Shown in pieces: positions 58,301 through 64,000 of a stretch of 64,000 nucleotides of DNA (positions are counted from its first letter, which is position 1; each line of letters starts with the position of its first letter). The position numbers and the translations under genes were made by a program. This stretch comes from Thozetella sp. PMI_491. Lineage: Eukaryota > Ascomycota > Sordariomycetes > Chaetosphaeriales > Chaetosphaeriaceae. Where the stretch lies: assembly GCA_021432635.1 (NCBI GenBank), contig MU270105.1:62001-126000 (forward strand), written 5' to 3'. Under the pieces are notes generated by a model that did not search any database, had not been told where the DNA came from, and saw only the letters and a list, made by a program, of their open reading frames with translations.

Positions 58301-59049
58301 TTATCTGTGCTCCTCGAAATCTGACTATCTTGGTTTGGATCGAGGAGGCGTTTGACGGAGACCTTGTGTTCCGACATTTCATCCAGGTGGATATTAATAG
58401 CAACCTCAGAGTCTGTGGTCGGCTCCCGAAGCCGGATCACTCGTACTATGCTGCCTTCTTCCAAATCAAACTCATGAGTAGTCTCTTGGTGTTTGTCGGG
58501 TTGTTCAGTCTCTAAGTGCTGGACAAGGGTTGGGTTCGAGCTTGTAGATTCGGATTCAGGTAGCTGGGCGGCCGATCCTGCGGGCTTGGAATCACCAGCC
58601 TCGCCTCCGCTGACGGCGCTTTCCTTTCGTTGCGGCGTGACACGGTCATGTTTGATGTCAGTTTCCCTTTTCCAGAAAACACGACTTTGTTCGACATTAT
58701 GAACGAGGTCTTTCGTTTCAGGGTCATCTATAAGAGCTTTGATGAGGATTCCAATATTGCTGAGTTTGCAGGCTGAGATGACAGACAGCTCATCTAACCG
58801 CTCCTGGATGCTCAGTATTGCGCCGGCCCGATCGTCACCAAGTCGGATCGTCTCATAGTTGATATCGGGCGCCCAGAGGGGATTGGAGCTATCGAAAAAG
58901 TTCTCTCTCTCGCTTATTTTGATACAACCAAAGTAGTGGAGGATTGGGTCCTGGATATTCTCATTGTGAGGATCAGGATTCAGGCATGTTGGTGCAGCAC
59001 GACTCTCTATCGGGATGCTAAGCCTACTGTCGGTTCGTTTAATGCCCAT
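55373..59049 (-). CDS. CorA-like Mg2+ transporter, long fungal type with large N-terminal region
   Basis: A predicted membrane protein of about 1025 residues, rebuilt from ten minus-strand exons: 59049-58258, 58208-58188, 58132-57943, 57871-57834, 57768-57579, 57505-56769, 56712-56311, 56227-56096, 56026-55933 and 55854-55373. All junctions keep phase. Exon 2 is a 21-base microexon. The N-terminus (1-264) is hydrophilic. The fungal CorA-like blocks follow: AISKYFDEG, MPYLHWDT (348-355), LGQYLIDCARLYEAMECY, HPRRTLD and VDQLWMWILDGRTIITCFPKR. A coiled-coil region leads to the membrane part, whose first helix ends in SSVFGMN (GMN at about 845-847), the CorA selectivity motif. One or two more helices and a basic tail close it. 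Such proteins often occur in variable fungal gene sets; transport is inferred from GMN. Confidence 0.85.
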
Positions 59050-59485
59050 TTTAGCGGATCAGGATAGCCCAGCCTTACCTCGCAGGAGCAACAAGTCAAG
59101 CCGCGATGGGGAGAAAAAGGGCCAGCCAGCCTTGTAATATAGTCCTAACTCGGAAGGGCGAGGGATCATCACGCGCCGGTTCTACACAAGGCTGGAAGGC
59201 AGCAGGCTTGGGGGCCTCGATGGAAATAGTTACACGCTGTCATTATGATTGTGTTGATGGTTGCATCGCAGATGTGGCATTGGTCAATCTCGCCCCGTTC
59301 TTGGCATGAGTGACGTCGAATTGAGGGCATCTGAACACCGAATCCTTCGCCACCGATATTATGCGACCGGGTTGGGGTTGCACAATCAGCCCTATGACAC
59401 ACCCTCTATTCCTATTGATCTGCTGCTACCCGATGTCCCAAGCGGCCCCTCGGGAGTGCCGACAGGCGAGAATACCCTTTCAGTC
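59050..59485. other. Intergenic region
   Basis: About 435 bp between the CorA-like gene start and the 3' end of the SnoaL-like gene. Nothing recognised. Confidence 0.5.
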
Positions 59486-60010
59486 TTAGGAATGGCCCTT
59501 TTGGTTGCCCCAGACAGCATAGTCGCTTTCTTTCACAATCTTTCCGTCTGAGTTCCAGTGGATCACGCTTGCGGAGAATAGTTTTCCTCGCTCTCCTTTC
59601 TCGTATGGGATGCCGGCATTGTCCTCGAGTACTGTGAACTCGAAGACGCACTCCCAAACGCAGAAATCCCCGACGCCATTGACTCCTGTTGTCTTTATAT
59701 CCATGGACCCAAACAGAGATCCTAGCTGCTGGAAGTAGGCAGTGAGGGCCTTCTTGTCCATGTGCAGGGCCATCAGGCCTGTGTTCGAGGTTAGCCATTG
59801 GCTGGGGCGTGGTATGCAACCGGAACTCCTGTGGAGCTGATAGCACTTACCGTAGTCTGAGTAGTCGAGGGCTTCGTCAACAAAGTATGAGAGTATCGTC
59901 TCCAAATCTCCAGAGTTCCATGCAGACACGTATTTGTCCATTCTTGTCCGCATTGTCTGCTGAGACTCTGCGAGCTGCGTCGAGAAGTCTGGGCTGGTAG
60001 AGCTGGCCAT
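59486..60010 (-). CDS. SnoaL/NTF2-like fold protein
   Basis: A small soluble protein of about 150 residues with the SnoaL/NTF2-like cone-fold pattern. Minus-strand exons are 60010-59851 and 59778-59486. The first helix carries MDKYVSAWNSGDLETILSYF, followed by EALDYSDYG, a typical opening of this fold. The later strands are MDIKTTGVNGVGDFCVWECVF, KLFSASVIHWNSDGKIVKES and DYAVWG. Such proteins are polyketide cyclases, isomerases or of unknown role; no catalytic pair can be named here. The 72-bp intron (GTAAGT...ACAG) is a multiple of three without a stop, so an unspliced message would encode a 174-residue form. A TATAAAG element lies about 125 bp upstream. Confidence 0.8.
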   Translation of the reverse strand: MASSTSPDFSTQLAESQQTMRTRMDKYVSAWNSGDLETILSYFVDEALDYSDYGKCYQLHRSSGCIPRPSQWLTSNTGLMALHMDKKALTAYFQQLGSLFGSMDIKTTGVNGVGDFCVWECVFEFTVLEDNAGIPYEKGERGKLFSASVIHWNSDGKIVKESDYAVWGNQKGHS

Positions 60011-60959
60011 TCTGAGGATTATTGGTTGTACCTAGAGTATATACCACAAAAAAGAGATTGATATAGATTATCTGGTAGAAATAGATGAAGAGGGTGTGTG
60101 TTTTATCTGCAAATATGTGACCACGGATGCGACCTTTATATCTTGTTTCTGTGGAGCAAGTGAGACATCTCGGACCGAAACTGTTGGCCACCAGTAGAAG
60201 CAGAGTTGATATACCTAGCCGTCTTCTGGTGTCAGCTTGCCGCAAACCAGCGCATAATAACCATTCGCTTGTCGACCCGGACCAAGTTTTTTGAGAATGT
60301 TGTGCCGCGATGGTGTAGATCTGGCACCTCACAGCCTCTTCGCGGCCCACCTCGCATTTTAGATTGCCTGCTGCTTGCCCCTATAGGACGAATAGTGCGA
60401 GTATTCGGGGAACCACTTTCGAGAAAGCAGCTCTAGTAGCGATTAAACACGAAATCTATCCTCGAATAGGTAGACACTGAGCGCTAGCATAGGCAGGCAA
60501 TATTTCTAGCCTTCCTAGAGCGTGGCTTATAGGGGGCATGTCAGAACCGCCGCGGCTCATATTCCTATCTCCTTCATCTGGGAACCCCCTTGTGTCTATG
60601 ATGGGATATTATTGGTTAGGGTTCTGTTTCTATCCTTTTCTTGTTTCTTTATAACTCCTTAATTTTTTTTTATCTTTCCTTTTCTTCCCTTTTCTTTTGG
60701 TGGCCGTCCCCACGGGGTGGTTTGGCGCCAAGTCGGAAATGCCAACAGGGCCTGTGGGGCCCCCAGACTCTCGCTACCGCAGGTCCGGAGGCTGTCTGTG
60801 GCCCAATGCCGAGCACCTTGTTCAGTGGAGCACGCACACTCCCAAGCGGCCGTTTCGGCGCGTCAGCATTCTACATATGAGCACCAACCACGACGACCGA
60901 AAAGCGACGCGCTGCGACCGTCGGTTCCATTGCGCGCCCGCCTCGAATACTCCAGAACC
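60011..60959. other. Divergent promoter region, SnoaL-like and NUDIX genes
   Basis: About 950 bp. The left part is AT-rich. A long T/C-rich tract at 60640-60700 precedes the NUDIX gene. No other gene recognised. Confidence 0.5.
60134..60142 (-). promoter_or_regulatory. TATA box of the SnoaL-like gene
   Basis: On the minus strand this reads GATATAAAGG, about 125 bp upstream of the ATG at 60010. It lies within a locally AT-rich stretch. Confidence 0.45.
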
Positions 60960-62294
60960 ATGGCCAGCCCGTCGGATCCCCTCTGGCGGCCGCTGCAGCA
61001 GCTGCTCAATGACCTAGTTGCGAACCCTTATCCGCATCTCCCTACCCCCGACGGCTGCAAGAAGCGCGCCAGTGTCGCCCTCGTCCTCCGTGTTCGGCCC
61101 GCCTTTTCGCCCATCCCGGAGCCCAAGGACTCGGTCGTCAACATCGACCAGGATACATCCGCCGCTCCGCCCGCGTCGCTGGACGCCTTCTTTGCCCAGG
61201 ATTGGGTGCAAAAAGGCGACCCCGAGGTGCTCTTCATCAAGAGAGCCGGCCGCCCCGGCGACCGCTGGTCTGGTCACGTGGCCCTGCCCGGCGGCAAGCG
61301 GGATCCCGAGGATGAGAGCGATGTCGCTGCCGCCATCCGGGAGACGCGGGAGGAGGTCGGTCTCGACCTGAGCAGCCCCCACTGCCTCCGTGCCGGCAAC
61401 TTGCCCGAGCGCGTCGTCGCGACGACATGGGGCCGGCAAGCCTTGATGGTTCTCTGCCCCTACATATTCGTGCTCACCCAGAGGGACTCCCCGAGGGTCT
61501 ACCCGCAGCCAACCGAGGTGGCCGGCGCCCACTGGGTACCCCTGCGAGCTTTGCTCTCCCCCAACTTGCGCACGCGTGAGTACGTCGACACGGCCAGCCG
61601 CATGGCCAAACCGGGCGGCCCGGTCGCCCAATGGCTACTACGGATGACGATCGGCCGCATGGTGTTCTCGGCAGTCCACCTGCTCCCGTCCGAGAGCATC
61701 TACGCATCCTCGATTGAGGACTTCATCCCACCTAAGCCGGAGAGCCGGGTGGCGGAGCTCATCCTCGGGTCGCTGCCTGTGCCCGGCGAGGCGGCAAAGC
61801 ATCGGCTTGCCTTCCAACAGCCATTGCTCCTGTGGGGGCTCACCCTAGGCGTGTTCGCTGACTTCCTTGATGCACTCCCGCCCTACAACGCTGTCCGGCT
61901 GTGGCGGTACCCAACCTTCACCCCCCTGGACCTCCGGGCGCTGATGTGGCTGTTCACGCGCAGCCTGCGCCGGAACAACGCGGGCGACCTCAGCGCGGGC
62001 ACGTGGCCGGCCCACGCAAACAGGACGGCGCTCGATGTCAGCACCCAGGCCATCGCCGTCACGGAGGCGGAACCCCTCCGGCTCGCCAAGATGGGGACGC
62101 GCTATCCCAACGAGGTCGGCATTGGCGGGCTCGGTGTGGGTGCCCACCCCAAGGATGCTGTGGGGAGACTGTTGGCGGGATACTACGAGAGAGTCAATGT
62201 GACTATTGTGGTCTTTGTCTTGTACAGGCTGGGCCTAGCCTCGGGACTGGGGTACTGGCTCTTCAGACAGTGGCGGCGCATCAGGAGTCTCTAG
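60960..62294 (+). CDS. NUDIX hydrolase (coenzyme A diphosphatase-like, NUDT7/8 group), C-terminal membrane anchor
   Basis: A predicted nucleoside-diphosphate hydrolase of about 444 residues in one exon. I chose the ATG at 60960 (ACCATGGCC) because the frame upstream has no ATG. The NUDIX fold begins at KKRASVALVLRVRP. The NUDIX box is GGKRDPEDESDVAAAIRETR followed at once by EEVGL, in the spacing used by CoA-type NUDT7/8 proteins. WSGHVALPGG just before it supports that group, whose members cleave CoA or related diphosphates, often in peroxisomes or mitochondria. A 200-residue C-terminal extension is fungus-specific and ends with a hydrophobic helix, VTIVVFVLYRLGLASGLGYW, and a basic tail RQWRRIRSL, suggesting a tail anchor. 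The substrate is inferred. Confidence 0.87.
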   Translation: MASPSDPLWRPLQQLLNDLVANPYPHLPTPDGCKKRASVALVLRVRPAFSPIPEPKDSVVNIDQDTSAAPPASLDAFFAQDWVQKGDPEVLFIKRAGRPGDRWSGHVALPGGKRDPEDESDVAAAIRETREEVGLDLSSPHCLRAGNLPERVVATTWGRQALMVLCPYIFVLTQRDSPRVYPQPTEVAGAHWVPLRALLSPNLRTREYVDTASRMAKPGGPVAQWLLRMTIGRMVFSAVHLLPSESIYASSIEDFIPPKPESRVAELILGSLPVPGEAAKHRLAFQQPLLLWGLTLGVFADFLDALPPYNAVRLWRYPTFTPLDLRALMWLFTRSLRRNNAGDLSAGTWPAHANRTALDVSTQAIAVTEAEPLRLAKMGTRYPNEVGIGGLGVGAHPKDAVGRLLAGYYERVNVTIVVFVLYRLGLASGLGYWLFRQWRRIRSL

Positions 62295-63410
62295 GTATTC
62301 CTGGTACTGTTGCTCGCGCTACGCGTCACCATTCACATCTTGGACGGCTGGGAACCCTACACTGTGCTACGCATCGGATAGAGGTGTCCGGGAGAGCATG
62401 CAGCTGCGCGGGTAGCTCATAGACATTGGTATGCTCTGGCGTTCGGGCAAGAGATATACATCTTCATTCTTAAAACCAGTGCCTCCTCAAATTATATTAT
62501 TTCGAATCGTTTCCATATTGCAATCTCTGACCCGATTAATCGATAAATGCTCTAACAGACTTCTTCCATGATGCAAGGGGGGGCCGGAGAATATTTACAA
62601 CGGCGCACGACGCGAGGGAGTGAGTTTCGAAACGTCATAATGTGGAAATTACAATTAGGAAAAGGAATTCAAGACAACTATGGGAATAGTATCAGTATGG
62701 GTCTGGGTGGGGAGCGAGTGCGCATCCGATTCCTCGTCAGGGCTGGACCAACATGAAGCAATGATCGAGCGGGTGGAACTAGCGTTCGACGCCTCGCTTC
62801 GACCCTTGAGGAAACACGGGGAAGAAGATCAACGTTCTTTGTCCCGGGAGTGAGTGCTTTGTCCTCGGGATGTTTTGTCTCACGCCTGGTATGGAATTCG
62901 CTTCCTTGCGGGAGATCTCGCCTTGTCTTAGCCCGCCCGTCCCGGTGCCCTGGCACTCGCCTGGAATCCTGTGGAAACCTTCGTTTAGACACGCCCAATC
63001 AGGAGGGGTAAACTACGATAGCTAGATTTCTAGCCTCATTGCTCGAGATACTGAGAGGCCCTTTGGCAAGAGACCTCGGTCAAAGACTCGAGATGTAGAC
63101 GGGCGATACGGGGATGCGGCGCCGCGCATTCCTGATGGACGGCAGCGGGATGACCAATCTCCCCAACCCTCAAAGCCTTTCATTCTTTAACGCCTACCAT
63201 GAATAGGAGCGTGCAGCCCACACGCGTCGTTCTGATAGCATTCCGGCATCACACTCTATCTCCAGGCTGACCACGATCCTCGCGCGGGACCAGAGCAGAA
63301 GAAGCTGTGTATAACAACGCAGTACACCTCCCGAGATAGTAGCTTCCAGGACAACACTGTCATCCTCAACTTGTACTCTTACTCATAGAACATCTTGTCT
63401 GCCGTCCAAG
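62295..63410. other. Intergenic region
   Basis: About 1.1 kb upstream of the secreted-repeat gene. Nothing recognised; the part near 62470-62560 is AT-rich. Confidence 0.5.
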
Positions 63411-64000
63411 ATGGCGTACCCACGACGTACCGGGAGCCATCGGATGGCTCAAATCTCTCTTGTCGCAGTTCTTTGCGCACTTTTCTTATTGCTGCCCTTC
63501 GCCGAGTCTAAAGTGCTAGCGCCTCGTCACCGGTCTGCTAGGCGCAGAGACTACCTACGCTTCGGGGAGCCTCATCTTGCCATGGATCTTTCTGAGGCTG
63601 ATCGGTTCCCAGCGGCAAATGTGGAGGCCATCAAGACTACTAGCACGAAGAAAACGACCACTAGCGCCAAGAAGACGACAACCAGCACCAAGAAACCTAC
63701 GTCCAGTACCAAGAAGGTGACTACAAGCACTAAGAAAACTACATCCAGCACCAAGAAAACGACGTCCAGCATCAAGAAAACCACCACAAGCACCGCGAAA
63801 AAAACTACAAGCACCTCGACGAAAAAGACAACCAGTTCAACCAAGAAGCCAACTACGACTCAGCTGACCAGTACTCCTAAGTCGACTTCGACTAAACAGA
63901 CAAGTACCCTCAAGTCGAGCTCCACGAAAAAGACCAGCATCACAACTCTGGTGACAAGCACTCGGAAGTCGAGCTCAACGAAGCCAACAAGTACAATGAA
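63411..64000 (+). CDS. Secreted Thr/Ser/Lys-repeat protein, 5' part (runs off the window)
   Basis: An open frame from ATG 63411 (AAGATGGCG) that stays open to the last base, at least 196 codons. An 11-residue basic start (MAYPRRTGSHR) precedes a second Met and a signal peptide, MAQISLVAVLCALFLLLPFAES. A short mature N-terminus with LAPRHRSARRRD, a possible dibasic processing site, follows. From about residue 76 the protein becomes a low-complexity array of units such as TSTKKTT, TSSTKK and KSSSTK. The pattern suits an O-mannosylated, basic stalk or cell-wall anchor, as seen in fungal secreted enzymes and adhesins. Any catalytic domain would lie beyond the right edge. The opposite-strand hydrophobic frame is a shadow of the repeats. 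Confidence 0.75.
   Translation, partial: MAYPRRTGSHRMAQISLVAVLCALFLLLPFAESKVLAPRHRSARRRDYLRFGEPHLAMDLSEADRFPAANVEAIKTTSTKKTTTSAKKTTTSTKKPTSSTKKVTTSTKKTTSSTKKTTSSIKKTTTSTAKKTTSTSTKKTTSSTKKPTTTQLTSTPKSTSTKQTSTLKSSSTKKTSITTLVTSTRKSSSTKPTSTM

Noticed and set aside
57859-59049. Single 396-codon gene
   Set aside because: Its 3' third is intron and wrong-frame sequence; splicing through 58258/58208/58188/58132 restores the conserved CorA-like family sequence.
61014-61631. 205-codon minus-strand open frame inside the NUDIX gene
   Set aside because: Shadow of the GC-rich NUDIX coding strand; no motif.
63572-63844. Hydrophobic 90-codon minus-strand frame
   Set aside because: It is the reverse complement of the Thr/Ser/Lys repeats of the secreted-protein gene.

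Overview
The window is nuclear DNA of a filamentous ascomycete, most likely a Sordariomycete of the Sordariales type. The evidence is short introns (about 50-140 bp) with GTRNGT donors and CTRAY branch sites, and high-GC third codon positions. It also carries fungus-specific families: Zn2Cys6 regulators, Clr5, SAT4/PTH11-type rhodopsin-domain proteins, GMN-motif CorA-like proteins, a UvdE endonuclease resembling Neurospora mus-18, and LCL2. Most genes are split, so I rebuilt the models by hand from splice sites and reading phase. Every multi-exon model given here closes in frame.

Layout. 0-12 kb: 3' part of thymidylate kinase, TAF11, an MFS sugar porter, a conserved hypothetical gene, and the divergent pair bL27m / LCL2. 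12-22 kb: protein phosphatase inhibitor 2 (Glc8 type), then a maltose-type permease divergent from a Zn2Cys6 regulator, which is followed on the same strand by myo-inositol oxygenase. This trio could be a small inositol or sugar-uptake module. 22-37 kb: a gene-poor stretch with a tRNA-like, poly(A)-tailed retroposon candidate, then an atypical SDR, a rhodopsin-domain membrane protein, the UV-damage endonuclease and a cytochrome P450.

37-64 kb: a second Zn2Cys6 regulator, a 6.7-kb stretch without a recognisable gene, another rhodopsin-domain protein, a Clr5 gene preceded by a second copy of its Clr5 first exon, an MFS transporter, a small conserved hypothetical gene, a ten-exon CorA-like transporter, a SnoaL/NTF2-like protein, a NUDIX hydrolase, and the 5' part of a secreted Thr/Ser/Lys-repeat protein that runs off the right edge.

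Housekeeping genes (dTMP kinase, TAF11, bL27m, LCL2, Glc8, NUDIX) are interspersed with accessory genes (transporters, P450, regulators, GPCR-like proteins). I see no polyketide or peptide synthase, so this is not a classical secondary-metabolite cluster. No CRISPR array, rRNA gene or intact tRNA gene was found.
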